64,000 nucleotides of DNA from Locusta migratoria (taxonomy: Eukaryota; Arthropoda; Insecta; Orthoptera; Acrididae): the NCBI GenBank assembly GCA_026315105.1, contig CM048744.1, positions 352,781,168 to 352,845,167 of the forward strand, in the 5' to 3' direction. Numbering within the stretch: the stretch's first letter is position 1; the number at the start of each line of letters is the position of its first letter. The translations under genes were made by a program, and so were the position numbers. The notes under the pieces are model-generated. The model saw nothing but the letters and a program-made list of their open reading frames with translations, made no database searches and was not told the DNA's origin. Shown in pieces: positions 1 to 12,235 of this stretch.

Positions 1-402
1 ACTGGTTTGATGCAGCTCTCCACAATACCCTATCCTGAGCAAGCCTCTTCATCTCCACATAAGATCGACAACCTACATCTGTCTGAATCTGCTTACTGTA
101 TCCATCTCTTGGTCTTCCCCTGCGATTTTTTCCCCACACACTTCCCTCCAACGCTAAATTCACAATTCCTTGATGTCTAAGAATGTGTCCTACCAATCTA
201 TCCCTTCTTTTAGTCAAGGTATGCCAGAAATTCCTTTTCTCCCCAATTCTATTTAGTACCTCCTCATTAGTTACACGATCCACCCATCTAATCTTCAGCA
301 TTCTTCTGTAGCACCATATTTCAAAAGCCTCAATCCTCTTCCTGTCCGCACTGTTTATCGTCCACGTCTCACTCCCATACAAGGCAACACTCCATACAAA
401 TG
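1..402 (-). pseudogene. LINE 3' end: reverse transcriptase C-terminus (RTE/BovB-like)
   Basis: Read on the minus strand this matches the plus-strand LINE end at 31202-31702 almost base for base. It carries the same C-terminal signatures: GSETWTI-like, FEMWCYRRML, GHILRH, RRGRPRD and a final DRxGWRAA block. Such C-termini belong to the endonuclease/reverse-transcriptase polyproteins of RTE/BovB-like non-LTR retrotransposons. The window edge cuts the extreme 3' end. Similarity to the 31-kb copy stops near 402 (CATTTGTGTGGAGTG in the other copy), so this is a 5'-truncated dead copy. The clade is judged from motif style only. Confidence 0.75.
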
Positions 403-1148
403 GTATATTACCATTGCCATATTAGGAAAACTTTGTACCATAACAGTTATAGACATTCTGTCCGTCCTCTAATATCTTGCTGTATTATATTATTTAGGAA
501 AATGTGGCATCTACGTTAACAATTTTCTTTGTACTTACATCCAGTGTTTACAGTAATTGGAAAATTGTTACGCCAAGTCTAGTAAACTCGTGTGTGAATA
601 TTGTCAGTGCCCAATGTGCAATACACAAACGCACTTACCAAAAGTAAAAACACAGTAAGTACACAAAACATAACGAAACGTTCCTTTACGTAGTGTTTTC
701 GTTCCCGATCACTAAATTTCAGTCACTTTGCCAGAATAACGAGCTGTTACTCTTTTCTTGACTGCTGGGTACAAATTCCGGCAGATATCCATCGGAAAAT
801 GAATGTGTAAGAGGGTACACATCCGTCGAAAAAGACCATCGTGGGATGCTGCGCCGTGTTCCACAATGGACAATGCACGTCCCCAATCGCAAATATTCCA
901 TGCAATACGTATGGTCTCAGGCTGAAATCTGTAGATTAAGGATTGAGGTTAATTATTGAGTCTGTATATACTAGTTTGATGTATGTTCTTAAGGACATGT
1001 CCGGAAAATGATGGAGTAATGTTCATCTATATCGCCGCAGATGCGTTAATGATATTCAATCTAGTACGGGTATAAGACGACATGGACGATGGAGGCACTA
1101 CGGTCATAGTGTGCGACTTTAGGAATTTGAGAGGCACGGGAGGTAAGC
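403..1148. other. No recognisable gene
   Basis: AT-rich sequence with only short chance ORFs (for example 60 codons at 719-901). No splice-flanked coding block, RNA gene or terminal repeat was recognised. Confidence 0.5.
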
Positions 1149-1260
1149 GCGGGTATCCAAGTGGTTAAGGCGACCGCAGGTCTGAAGCGACAGACCCAGG
1201 TTCGAATCCTACCCGTCACAAATTTTCACTTGACATTGAGTAATTTCAATGACCTAGTGC
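1149..1260 (+). mobile_element. tRNA-headed SINE (SINE-G)
   Basis: A tRNA-like head. GCGGGTA at 1149-1155 can pair with TACCCGT at 1210-1216 as a 7-bp acceptor stem. A box-A-like CAAGTGGTTAAGG and the box B GGTTCGAATCC follow. The anticodon arm is abnormal (GGTCTG and CAGACC form their own hairpin), so it is not a functional tRNA. The ACAAATTTTCA that follows is shared with the copy at 34690-34815, which marks a SINE family. Confidence 0.6.
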
Positions 1261-2720
1261 ATCTGAAATCATCCCTTTCCTTCCGCATCCTCCCTTTTTT
1301 CTTCCCCTTAATAATATAATAGTAACTGAAAGGGGCTTATCGAGAGAGAAATTTTGTTTTGCAATCGAGAGCATCTAAATTTGCTGTCAATAAATACAAC
1401 TATGCGAAAAAACGATAGGCTAAAGCAGACGAGGAAAAATAATATTTCCTTCGAATTTATTTTCTCATACCAAAAGCAAAATGAAAAGAATCAGTATCGA
1501 CTTTAATTTTCTTTCACAAGTTGAACAGATGTTCTTACTGTTGATTCTATCATAGATGTGAAAGGTGTGAATTCAACTTCGTTTCACCCTTCGGAATGCG
1601 GTAAGTAGTTTCGGCAATGTTACATTAGTAAGAATTTAACATTTCTCTGCTTCGATTGCTAGCTTACTGTGGACGTTCATGACATCAAGAGGAATCGTTG
1701 CGCCCAGTTCATTGATCGCCCCTCTTCAAGCAGCTAATTGAGACTGGGTAATAATACGAAACGTTTCTAACAGAAAGCAGACCTCTCTGCTATTTTACAC
1801 TGGTAACGTGCCAGTGCAACTTGTTTATTCTGACATCAAATCATAAACTTATTAAAAAAATAGGAACAGGTGGTGATTTCTGTGACAGACTGTGCGCCCT
1901 TTCACGAAGACATCGATATAACTAATGAAAGAAAATGCAATTACAGTTGTAGCTCACGTTTGTCCACGCTTACTTTCCAGTATATAGCAATGGATACATA
2001 GTTCTGCCTTGCACATAAACAAAAGCAACCCAATATGTTCCGTTCAAAATTGAGCAACCATTTGCCTGTCCTCATTCCACCTTGCTTCCCAAAAATTTTG
2101 GCTTGCGAACATATTCGCGCTCTTTCAACAAAGAAATGTCCTTTTGTCCGAACGCTGTTAGTAGTGAAGCCTTCATGCTGACCATCTCCCTCTCACTGTA
2201 ACTGTCAACATATGTCTCTCGTCCAAAGCTATCTTGAGGATGTGACGAAATACGAACAGACGTTCAGTGAATAATCGAGCGAGTGTATCAGACCGTACAG
2301 TGTGCAAACTTCAAATTATTCACCCAACATTTATTCTTAAAATAGAGTGATAAGCATGTCATTACTAGCGCTGAGTCAACACGGTCAGAGCGCGGCACAC
2401 TGCTCGGTTCAGTTCGCCGGAATATAAAAAACAGTATCTCGAGAACGAAACGAGATGTGGCTGTGCTCTCAATAAATAAGATTTCGAAATCTCGTCTATA
2501 TCTCATATGCTGCTAAATCATGCCATTCGCAAACTGTATTTACGTCTGGATACACGCAAAGCGAAGACGGACAATGATCGTTTCTTCAGTCCGGATGCAT
2601 ACTAGTCCCGAAATCTTACGGAATCTGCGAAAAGCCACGAGTAGAGCGATAATGGGAGGGACACTACGCCAGTAGCTTTTAGATACGATGAAAATTTGCA
2701 TCTGGCGGGAGGCGTGGTAG
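1261..2720. other. No recognisable gene
   Basis: AT-rich intergenic sequence. ORFs at 2288-2506 and 2540-2818 lack any recognisable domain or codon signature. No repeat family was identified with confidence. Confidence 0.5.
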
Positions 2721-2724
2721 GGGA

Positions 2725-2880
2725 AGTCCGAGCAGTCGTGGAGATCACTGCGGACAGCGGCAAAGTGGTCAGCGCAACTACTTAGCGGGATACCCGGGTT
2801 TGAGTCCCGGCTGGGCACGAATTTTCCGCTGTCTCCAGTGATTTAATTCATTGCCCACTGGCAGCTAATGTAGCAAATTC
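2725..2880 (+). mobile_element. tRNA-like SINE fragment (SINE-G type)
   Basis: It contains GTGGTCAGCG (box-A-like) and GGGTTTGAGTCCCGG (box-B-like), then GGGCACGAATTTTC. This is the same head-to-body junction style as the copies at 1149 and 34690. The 3' part (CCCACTGGCAGCTAATG) is a separate body. No target duplication was found, and the head is degenerate. Confidence 0.45.
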
Positions 2881-2959
2881 CTTTATGTCTTTAAAGTATC
2901 TTGAAATATTTTACATAATTTGATGTTGGAATCAATAATATTAGCCAATTCTGTAAAGA

Positions 2960-3139
2960 CACTATACTCGAAAAGTCTGCCTACCATGCTGTTTTTCATC
3001 TCACTTTAACTATGCTATTGAAATTTGAGGGGACAACAAACAAAGCTAATCTAGAAAAGCTACTCCATCTTCAAAAAAGGGCTGTGAGAATAATCTGTGG
3101 AGCAAAATATAGGGAATCGTGTCGCAACTTGTTTGCAGG
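2960..3139 (+). pseudogene. CR1/Jockey-like LINE fragment
   Basis: The short ORF reads LQKRAVRIICGAKYRESCR, the C-terminal block found also at 24.4-25.0 kb (VQKRVIRIICG..SRTSC) and 57.3 kb. It is the region just after the reverse transcriptase domain of Jockey/CR1-group LINEs. Similarity ends abruptly at about 3139, where the 3' end of the oppositely oriented I-type LINE begins. This suggests the I-type LINE inserted here. Confidence 0.65.
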
Positions 3140-5365
3140 TGGTGGTGCTTATGGGATCAGGGCGCACGACGTCGAGGTCTTTAGCGCCCGGACGAAGGCA
3201 GAGTGAGACGAGTGTCAAACAAGATAAGAGACAAGCGAGTTAAAAGAGGCCACTTAAAATCCTTTATATGACAGGCACCCAGAGGGGACTAGGCTGGAAA
3301 ACGCCAAAACGGACGAGAACGGCTGGCTGACCACACAAGGAGGAACTCAGCTAGCCAATTGGCACTAAACTAAAATCGCCTTAAAAGCTTATGCCAGAGT
3401 GCAGACGCTGCACAAAATCTTAAAACCGTTTCCACACTCACCTCGTCACCAGCTGAAACGGAGGGGAGATCACCACTAAGATTGGCTTCTGCCTTCGCAG
3501 CACGACATAACTTGCACTCGATTAAAATGTGGCGTATAGTAAGTTGCACAACACAGGCATCACAAAAAGGAGGATATTCTTGGCGAAGTAAAAACCTTGT
3601 ATGTAATAGGCAGTGCCCGATTCGAAGTCGCTTCAGACCCACTTCATACCGTCTTTGTGACTGGCAGGAGGTTCGCCACGGTCGGACAGTTGGTTTCACC
3701 GACCGCAGCTTATTACATGTTACTGCCAGCCACGTATTTTCCCCACAGCTGAACCACGGAGAGGACGTCCTGCACGGGAATGGCAGAATGTAGTATGCTG
3801 TGGTCACTGCTGGCCGCCTTCGCAGTCCTATCAGTAACTTCAATTTCCCGAGTTCCCACATGCCCAGATACCCAGCAGAATGACACCTGCTTACCCCGCC
3901 GCTGGAGGGAGTACAGTTGGTCCTGTATTCTGTCATCTGGGTACAGCTGTTCAGTGATTGTAGTGCGCTAAGTGAACCGGAGCAGATAAGAAACCGTGTG
4001 TTACGAACACGCTGCATTTCCTGCAATACCGTCAGAATCGCGTGAAGCTCTGCTGTGAAGATAGAGAAGGCTGTTGGGAGGCGAATCCTGACAACATGGT
4101 CTGGGAACATCATGGAACAGCAGAGGAAATCCCCCAGCTTTGAACCATCGGTGTAGACCACCGTAAAATCGTGAAGCCTATCTAAAATTTTGAAAAATTC
4201 AGAGCGATATGTAAATTCAGGAGTGCAACCTTTCTTAAAACTGGCTAAGTCTAAAATAACGTTGGGCCTTAGAAGAAGCCCAGGAGGAAATCTGCTCCAA
4301 CCCTGACGTAATACGTTAAAAGAAGGTACACCCATCTGTGAGAGAGAATCCTTGATGTGAATCCCAAAGGGTCGTGTTGCCCGTTGCCGAGTATTAAACA
4401 ACCTGGCCACAGGAGGCCGAGCTACACTATGGTATTCAGGTCCGTGTGGCGTTCACAACATTTGGTATCCCTGCCGCCCCAAGAGAAGTTGACGCCTGAT
4501 GGACAGTGGCGGCTCAGCAGCCTCAGCACAGAGTCTCGGAATGGGGCTAGTTCTGAAGGCCCCAGTAGCCAGCCGAATTCCTTCCTAGTGCACCACGTCC
4601 AGAATTTTCTAATAAGAGGGTTTGGCAGAGCCATAATCAAGGCGAGGCCGCACGAAGGCCCGATAAAACCGAAGCAGACAGATTCTATCTGCACCCCACG
4701 AATTGTGGCTAAGACATTTTAAAATACTCAGCGCCTCGAGGGAACGTTTCTTCAAGTCCTTGAGATGAGGCAACCATGTGAGTTTAGAGTAAAAAATTAG
4801 ACCCAGAAATCTCACTTTCTTTAAAATGTATGACAGTATTCCTTATCCTCAGGTCAGGTAAGTTTAAAATAGAACGGGAACGGTTAAAAAGGTTCTTCTG
4901 CTCAAAACCATCCGAGAGCACCTCACCAACTCGATATCTAAAATAACGTGGAGAAAGGAAAGACCGGGTAAAAATGGTAAGACAACCACGAAATCCCCAT
5001 TTGTGAAGCTGCCTATGTATAAGATGCCTCCAAGTAGTATCGTAGGCTCGTTCGATGTAAAAAAAGATACCCAAAAGGTACTGCCGGAGTAGGAAAGCCT
5101 GTTGTATAGCCGTTTCCAGGAAGGTCGGGTTATCAAAGGTAGACCGATATTTCCTGAACCCACACTGAAATCAACTAAGGAGTTGCCTAGATTCTAACAT
5201 CCAGATAAGGTGGCGGTTGGCCATCCGTTCTAAGGTCTTTCCCATGCAGATAGTGAGTGCTATGCTACGATAACTACTCGGGCTCGTACGGTCCTTTCCC
5301 GGTTTTAAAATAGGAACAGTCCGGACAATGGACCTGTAAAGATGGATAACCAAGGATCATATTAT
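3140..5365 (-). mobile_element. I-type LINE relic with RNase H, internally deleted
   Basis: A minus-strand non-LTR retrotransposon. In order it shows the RT fingers (PILKPGKDRTSPSSYRSIAL near 5310-5250), the IEKAYDTTW-like block (5050), then a jump from the VGxxLS block to the post-RT thumb (RFLGLIF..KLTWLPHLKDL near 4810), then RNase H and a terminal Cys/His block. The RT catalytic YADD segment is missing, which implies an internal deletion of several hundred bases near 4850. A C-terminal RNase H places it in the I superclade. Ends are approximate. The 3' boundary is set where the CR1/Jockey fragment stops. Confidence 0.75.
3370..5353 (-). pseudogene. Broken ORF2 (RT + RNase H) of the I-type LINE
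   Basis: The longest open piece (3370-4410) is an RNase H domain. VYTDGSK supplies the first Asp and FTAELHAI the Glu. The third motif reads LICSGSLSALQSL, where family members normally have Asp in place of the Gly, so the nuclease site is lost. It ends with a Cys/His segment (CDACVVQLTIRHILIEC) typical of I-type elements. Upstream pieces in other frames (4422-4694, 4609-4815, 4784-5074, 5171-5353) are RT fragments separated by frameshifts. Not functional. Confidence 0.75.
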
Positions 5366-7768
5366 TGTCCTTTGTTGATTAGGGAACCTGCTGAATGGAA
5401 AACACTGTCTATAGACTGAAGAATTAAAAGTATGTAAGTTGTTTTTTAAATATCAGCATTTGTGATGGACCTAATTTCTGGACGTTAATTACTATCAACT
5501 GCGATTCAAAAAGGGTAATCAGAATAACAGCAATTCTGATTTGAGTTGTTGCTCCTGACACATCTAATCTTTCAGATACAATTATTGTAAGTATATTGCA
5601 GTAAACAGTCCATCTCATTGCACTTTGAACTACGTGCAAAAGTAAAATTTTTATTACGACAAGCAATGGCATAATGTGCTGTTATTGACAAAGGCCGTTA
5701 AATGTTTTTTTTTTTTTAAGTCAGTCACATAGAATGATCGGAATAATCTTTTTTTACCACGAAACTAATTAATTCTGTTCCTGCTCTATCGTTAACAGTT
5801 TCTTGTTAGTACCATTGTTCGGTCAGTAAATTAATTATCCTCAAAAAGCGAACATTTCTATGCCACCGCTGCTGCCAGTAAAAATTAACCATTTACAAAC
5901 ATCATAATACAAATTATCCCTTGACCATAACAGCATAAATCTCATTACCATAGGAAAAGCTAATATAGCACTTTTAATTTATACTTTTTATTGAAATAGT
6001 TATTAATGATTCGGAATGTAGCGAGTTATATGTTATGGTAACACATATACATGTAGTGCAGCTCAAGATATTTGTAATACTTAAAGTTCAAGAAACTGAA
6101 CGATGAGTGTACAAAATGTTGCTTATGATGACAGATTCATCTGTTGCGTACCCTGATAAGTAAGTTCGGAAAGCAAGTTTTACCCAGCGCAGACAAACGA
6201 CGAAGTTTTATTCGAAAATTCTATGTGCTCACAGTCTATTCGCGACTGCTTTACATTTCAGATTTACGCAGATATGTTCGTGGGACCGGAGATATACTAT
6301 GTTACCGTTACCTAGTGGAATAGTGAGAATCAACTGCTGCTTCGAAGTCTTCGCCATCGTCCACAGATGTTCTTACGATGGTATCATTCGTGTTAGGTCA
6401 TGGATGACTCCGGTAAACTACTGTCTCTTCAAGGGCTCTCGAACGCTTTTGACAAATGTTCAGAGTCATCTGAAGAGAAATAGCTACTTCTGGACCTCCG
6501 TAGGAAAAGGTACGGCTATTAACTTTACAGCAAAACAATCTGTCTCTTATGAATACTACACTATCATTAGGCGGCTCAAAGTATTTTAATATAGCAACGG
6601 AGTTTCTTGCGTTGCCATTTCGGTTTAACATATTATTGGCATTTAATATGAAGAGGAAATTGAAAATGTGCACCACTGTTCTCTGTGGCCCCACTGGCGC
6701 TATTCCCAAATCGCTACCCCATAAACGACTTTCTAGTGCTCAGGCTATGTAGTTTTTTTGGAACCCAGTTCTCAGTTAATTTTACGCGGTGAGTTAACCG
6801 AGAGTTTTTCATCCTTTGGTTACTTCAAACAGGCCTAGTTGTGGTCGGAAATACTTTGTGGTATACACCCCGTTTACATGGGCTCCCAAAACAGGATTTC
6901 GTAAACCGATTTTTTCAATTCCCCTTTTGGTTGGCCATGTAAACACTCCAAAATCGATTCTGGAAATCCACTTCTCTAAAGCGGTTTCCCAGTTCCACAA
7001 TCGATATTCGTGCCTATGTAAATGCAACCGTTTTCAAGCGTTCTTGGCTTGTCAGATTGTAGTTTCTTGTTAAGAATTTTCGGCAAGTATGGACAGAGTA
7101 ATAATTTCTAATGTGAAATAAAAGTATAAATATCAGACTAAGCATGAATCTGAGTATTTAAGTAAAGAAAAATAGCGGCTGTCCTGACTAAATCAGGAAA
7201 TGAATCAACTGTTTTTCAGCCGCCATCTTACGTGGGCTAGGAAATCCGATTCAGGCTATGCCGTGTAAACACGACAGCGAAAAACGGTTTACGAAAATCG
7301 GTTTTCGTATTCCGGAAAATGTGTTGCATGTAAATGCAATGGAATGGAAGAAATTCAAACCTAGAAGCAACAACAGGAAGTCTAGGTTGGAGTCTGACAT
7401 TTTCGTTTATCCTACATACCCATTACATCGCAAATTTAGCAAGCCTGGACGGTCTGAACTGATACAACATAATTTGTGTTACTGCTGCCCATAGACACAT
7501 TCATCCCAGTGCATCTGATTCATGGGTATATTCTTGCCACGTTAGGTTAGAATTTACGAAAATGACTCAGCAAATATGTATATAATTGCCACACACACAT
7601 TGTCAACCGAAACTGAATATGAAATACTACAGGTTGAAAGACGGCTGTCTGCTGTCTTCCCTAGGTTTATAACTTTGTAAATTATCTAAGTTCACTAGAC
7701 ATTTTTTTTTAATTTTTGCTAAACTAGAACTCCTCTCGTTCGGAGGCATGAGGAACAGCATTTCATTT
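5366..7768. other. No recognisable gene; possible old DNA-transposon remnant
   Basis: No coding domain seen. Between about 6866 and 7345 the motif CATGTAAA or its complement TTTACATG recurs (CCCCGTTTACATGGG, GGCCATGTAAACAC, GCCGTGTAAACACG, GCATGTAAATGC). This looks like a degraded element with subterminal repeats, but no target duplication or clean terminus was found. ORFs at 6299-6752 are unremarkable. Confidence 0.35.
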
Positions 7769-7975
7769 CATGTTTTTGAATGTTAGTTTGTGTAATATTG
7801 CTAGGATTTTATTATGCTAATAATTTACCTTTGTGTTCATGTTTTTAAATGTTAGTATCTGTAATGTTGCTGGGATTTTATTATGCTAATAATTTACCTT
7901 TGTGTTCATGTTTTTAAATGTTAGTATCTGTAATGTTGCTGGGATTTTATTATGATAATAATTTATCGTTGTGTC
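7769..7975. repeat. Tandem repeat, 3 x 69 bp
   Basis: Units begin at 7769, 7838 and 7907 (CATGTTTTTxAATGTTAGT). Spacing is exactly 69 bp, and units 2 and 3 are nearly identical. A local minisatellite with no coding potential. Confidence 0.9.
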
Positions 7976-8157
7976 AATGAATGTGGCAATATGACGGTTT
8001 CTCCCTGACGCCACTGTCCCTGTGAGAATATGTACTTGCTTTATTCTGTATGTGCATGTGTGAGAATCTTCTAACATGGGAGTCTGTGTGTATGTATGAG
8101 CATTTTCGTCGTCGGCTGCTGGCTGTTCGGTACTAGTGTTTCTCTAGCTTCGTATCA

Positions 8158-8377
8158 ATAGGTAGTCAAATGTTCAAATGTTTGTCAAGCTTAAGGGACT
8201 TAACTGCGGTGTCATCAGTTCCTAAACTTACAAACCACCTATGAATTACCTTATACTAAAGATGACACAAACATCCATGCCCGAGGGGGAATTCGAACCC
8301 CCGACCGTAGCGTCCGTTCAGACTGTGACTGGCGCGCCGCAGTCCCCTCGGCCACCGCGGCCGGCGATAGGTAGTCA
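8158..8377 (-). mobile_element. SINE-A copy with 11-bp target duplication
   Basis: Reverse orientation of the window's main SINE. The tRNA-like head (box B GGTTCGAATCC read on minus) lies at 8280-8366 and the AACATTTGAACATTT tail at the left. ATAGGTAGTCA flanks it at 8158-8168 and 8367-8377. SINE body 8169-8366. Confidence 0.9.
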
Positions 8378-11300
8378 TTACCAACCTCTACTTTTGATGC
8401 TACCAAAGAGGTTCCTCCACTCTTTGGCTACAAATTGGGTTGGCAATGCCCAGTTAGCGAACCTCGGCAAGACGCGCGAGTTTCAGCTCTCCCCCACCAC
8501 CTCGTTTTTCCGGGGTTTTGCCGATTTCCGTTGGATTTCCGACCGCTGGTGGCAGGCTCGCGGTCCAAGAGGACATTCTGTGGCTGCGCTTCGACCTGGT
8601 AAGACGTTCTGAATTTTCTTTCCTCCCTTGAGATGGTACGATTCGTTGTCTGGTTTGTTAGCCTTCAGATCTTAGGTTCATTTTTCGGGATAAGTTTCTC
8701 CGATCAGGTATGGAAATGTATTCAATTTCATTTCAGTGGTTTTGCTTAGGTAAACGCGGTGAATATGCAACTAATTCGGTTTGATAACAGTTGGGAATCG
8801 GTAACCTATGTGAGACTAACTGGCGGTGTATGGAACTCTGTTTAATTTCTTTCTAGTTTTATGGAATGCAACCAATATGCGGGAATACTTTTATTCTGTG
8901 TAGTGCACGTGTAATACGCTTATCCGTTTTCTCCTTCCGCGAGTGACACGTACTCCACATGGTGTGTTCTTAGAACAAAGCCTTCAGCTACCCCTGTGTG
9001 TTTCTATGCCTTTCAGGCAAGAAATTATGCATGTATCTTTCTGATTTTCATTAGTACTTCACGATCTCCTCTCCGTCCATTTTTAAACTGTTGTTTCGTT
9101 TCCAAACTTGAACTTGCATTCAGACTCCCCAGTAAATTCTCTTATAGCCATGTACAACCCCCTTTATTAGCTTGCTTATGAAATACTACGTATTTTTAGG
9201 GACTGCATGTTGTATTTCTTAGTTGATTTCCTCCGACATTGAATTTATTCAATTTTTATTTTATTTTATTTTTTTATTTTATTTTATTTGTGAAGACTGG
9301 ACTTCGTCCATCTGTGTAAAACCTTACCAATCGTGTCTGTGTTTCTCTAGCTTCCTTATGATATCCTACGCATTTCTAAGGGTTGCATGCTTTAGCTATA
9401 TTTCTTTATTTTTCAGAAACTGAATTTTTATATTTTTCTGGTTTTCGGAACCACGTGGCTCCGAACTCCGACTTCAAGGGTTTATAGCTAGTCACTTAAG
9501 TTCTCGCCACTGCTCACACACCAGTGCTTTCCTATTGTGTATTCTTGCTTCGTAAACTGTGATTCAGTTGGGTTTTTTTTGAAATGAAACAATCTTTAAG
9601 CACTTCGCCTTCGGTGGGGTGCGAATATGTAGTATAGCAGACACGTGCCGTGTGTCTCAATAATTCCGCATGCTCACGGTTTGATTTGAATGGAAATAAA
9701 TCTCGCAATCATCGCGTACCATCTCAAGTAAAGAAAGACAGACAGGAGCCACCTACAAAGTTTATTTTTTCTTGTGTGGTACATCCTGGTTTGCTGAATT
9801 TCGCCTACGATTGCGGCGCCTGTTTCTGCCTCGTATCAGCAAGCTGAGTTGGGTGAGTTTCGCTTTGCTTCGCGCATGTGAGTGGTTGAATGCTTGTCGA
9901 TTGTAAATCCCTCCCCCGACGTTGTTCAGTTCAGATTAATTTAGTAGTTCAATGAGATGGGTGGAATTTTCATCAATGTCTTCGTTAAGAATTATACTAC
10001 ATTTTCATTTTAGTCTTATTTATGGAAATATTTTATAAACAGCATATACTGATACTTCACGACCATGCACTTTCTGACAACGTTACGGAATTTTCGATAT
10101 GCGAGGAACTTTTGTTTCTTTTGAAGTTAGGTGAACACATTAAGCGAATGAAATGTTCAAAACTATCTGTCATTTTCAAGTATCCTCACACAAAATCCTC
10201 ATTAGATCTAGTAACTTCCGTTCTGTTACTGTTAGGCGTTAAACTAAAGGAAATGTAACTCCTATTTGGTTTTGGAAATGGAGTAGTGGCTCTGAAACAC
10301 ATTGCTCAAGAAGCAAAGGAACAAACGTTTGTTAGTGACGAAGGAATATCTGCAAATCGAATAATAAATCACTAACTTTACTCTTTTTCATTCTACAACT
10401 ATGTATTTCCTTGAATAACGCGACAGTTAATGAAGTTTTGTGTAGTAACCATGTAGCAAAACATTCCATTCTTTCCATGTTATCATTTGCCAAAATAACA
10501 TTTTTATAACTCTAACCGTGTATGAGATACGCAATGATTCATTCTGGCCGTATCGCCATCGGAAATGAGTGTGCAAAATAAAATTAAGTTTAGCGGTATG
10601 AGTGAAAGGTAAATATCTCCTCCTAAGTTGAAAATAAAATTAAATCCATTAGAAAAGTTTCATCCGCAGCAACATATGGTGCAACAAGCACCTAACGGAA
10701 TATCTCAGCAGCCTCTACTTTTTACTGCAAACTTTTCCTAATGTAGCGCAATCTCTTATTTCGAAGCCAATATCTTATTAACTATGACTATTCATGAAAT
10801 GAGTATTTCGTCACAATGCTGACATATAAAGATTTAAGTAGCGGAAAAATTAAATATTTCTACCAATTAGTTTTTGCGAAATCGTTTGTGAAAGATGGCA
10901 GGGCATGCGCCTCTACGCTGTTAGTGCAGCGCTATTCCAACCATGTTGGGGAAAACATGGCGGACGATTCAGCCTGGGTATTTAGGAGCTCTGCATGCAC
11001 CGCTTCGATTTGTTTACATACTACAATTGTAACACACTTTCTTATCGGCCGTGGTATCGCGACTCCTGATTTGGCTGCTCTATCGTTCGTAACCTAGCGA
11101 GCGCGACGGCTAGCCGCTGCCGCATAAACTGCACTTTTACCAAATATTGCCTATTTTATTCATAAGTTCATTGCAAAACAAAGGAAACAATATACAAGAT
11201 GATGGGGTGTGTTATATCGCTTCATACCGTACATCTGTAAATCAGTAGATTTTAAAATATGTTAAAAGTAATCAATACACAAAATTTAGAACTGCTCCTT

Positions 11301-11399
11301 CAAATGACTGAACTCTAGAAAACATAAGTTTTGGAGGGAAACTATACCTGGTGCAGTTCTTCTGGCAGTGACGCTCTGATTTCTTGCTACAGGAAACAG
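8378..11399. other. Long stretch without a recognisable gene
   Basis: No domain was recognised in any frame. Noted: a GC-richer segment 8400-8610 ending at a donor-like CTGGTAAGAC; a TTTTA-rich run near 9255-9290; two diverged copies of TAGCTT-CTTATGA-AT-CTACG at about 9169 and 9349; and a YY1-like AACATGGCGGAC near 10955. ORFs at 9650-9847, 10022-10258 and 10816-11097 show nothing that supports coding. Confidence 0.45.
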
Positions 11400-11499
11400 T
11401 TTCAAAAGTCTACGCTGCGGTGGAGTAGCCGAGCGGTCTAAGGCGCCTCGCTGCGGAGAGCGCGGTAGCTCCCCGTCGGAGGTTCGACTCCTCCCTGGG

Positions 11500-11501
<2 letters not shown>

Positions 11502-11566
<65 letters not shown>
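11502..11566. repeat. (GT)n microsatellite inside SINE-B
   Basis: About 32 GT units grown directly behind the tRNA-like head of SINE-B, at the site where other copies have only GGATGTGTG. Confidence 0.95.
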
Positions 11567-11567
<1 letters not shown>

Positions 11568-11585
11568 TCCTTAGGTTAGTTTACC

Positions 11586-11825
11586 TTAGTTTAAATATTC
11601 CAGAATGAAACTTCACTCTGCAGCGGAGTGTGCGCTGATATGAAACTTCCTGGCAGATTAAAACTGTGTGCCGGAACCGGGACTCGAACCTGGGACCTTT
11701 GCCTTTCGCGGGCAAGCGCACTACCGACTGTGCTATCCCGACACGACTCACGATTCCGCCTCACAACTTTACTTCTGCCAGTACCTCGCCTCCTACTTTC
11801 CAAACTTCTACTTTTAGTTTAAATA
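11586..11825 (-). mobile_element. SINE-C copy nested in SINE-B
   Basis: Reverse-oriented tRNA-like SINE. On the minus strand it reads GGGATAGCACAGTCGGTAGTG (box A region), then GGTTCGAGTCCCGG (box B), then a body ending TTCATTCTGG. TTAGTTTAAATA occurs at 11586-11597 and 11814-11825 as a perfect 12-bp target duplication, so it inserted into an existing SINE-B. Confidence 0.9.
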
Positions 11826-12116
11826 GTTTGTAAGCTACGGACTGATGACCATGCAGTTTGGTCCGATAGATTTACAAACATTTGATTTCAAAAGCCTACA
11901 ATTAGTTTTCAAAATAACTACGTGATATCACTGGTGATATTGCAAAGTAATATGTGAACCTTGGCAGGCAAAGTCAGATAATGTTAAATTTTTAAAATTT
12001 CATTCAGTAACGAGTGCATCAAAAGTACCATCAAGACTGAAAGGTTTACACTTACTTTGTATATATCCACTACAGTGTTGTCACTGATCGCGCCTAAAGT
12101 TTGCTGTGGAATTTCG

Positions 12117-12156
<40 letters not shown>

Positions 12157-12182
12157 GTTGTTGTTGTTGTTGTTGTTGTTGG
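12117..12182. repeat. (ATT)n(GTT)n compound microsatellite
   Basis: About 13 ATT units pass directly into about 8 GTT units. Confidence 0.95.
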
Positions 12183-12235
12183 TTGCTTCCACAAATGAAT
12201 GACACAGTTCTACTGTTTACAAAGACATTTTGAGG

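Larger units (their letters stand above)
11400..11899 (+). mobile_element. SINE-B copy, split by SINE-C, with microsatellite
   Basis: Family B head starts GCxGCGGTGGAGTAGCC; box B is GGTTCGACTCC. The tail GACTGATGACC...TTACAAACATTTGA resumes after the inserted SINE-C. Flanks TTTCAAAAGTCTAC (11400-11413) and TTTCAAAAGCCTAC (11886-11899) are a 14-bp target duplication with one mismatch. Confidence 0.85.

Noticed and set aside
3370..4410. Functional RNase H gene
   Set aside because: Catalytic Asp replaced by Gly, and the surrounding LINE is deleted and frameshifted.
3482..4722. Plus-strand ORFs of 63-121 codons
   Set aside because: They are antisense to the RNase H and RT pieces of the minus-strand I-type LINE.
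7769..7975. CRISPR-like array
   Set aside because: Units are contiguous without spacers, in a eukaryotic genome; a plain tandem repeat.
10022..10258. Small host gene of 78 codons
   Set aside because: No domain, no splice or promoter context; AT-rich chance ORF.
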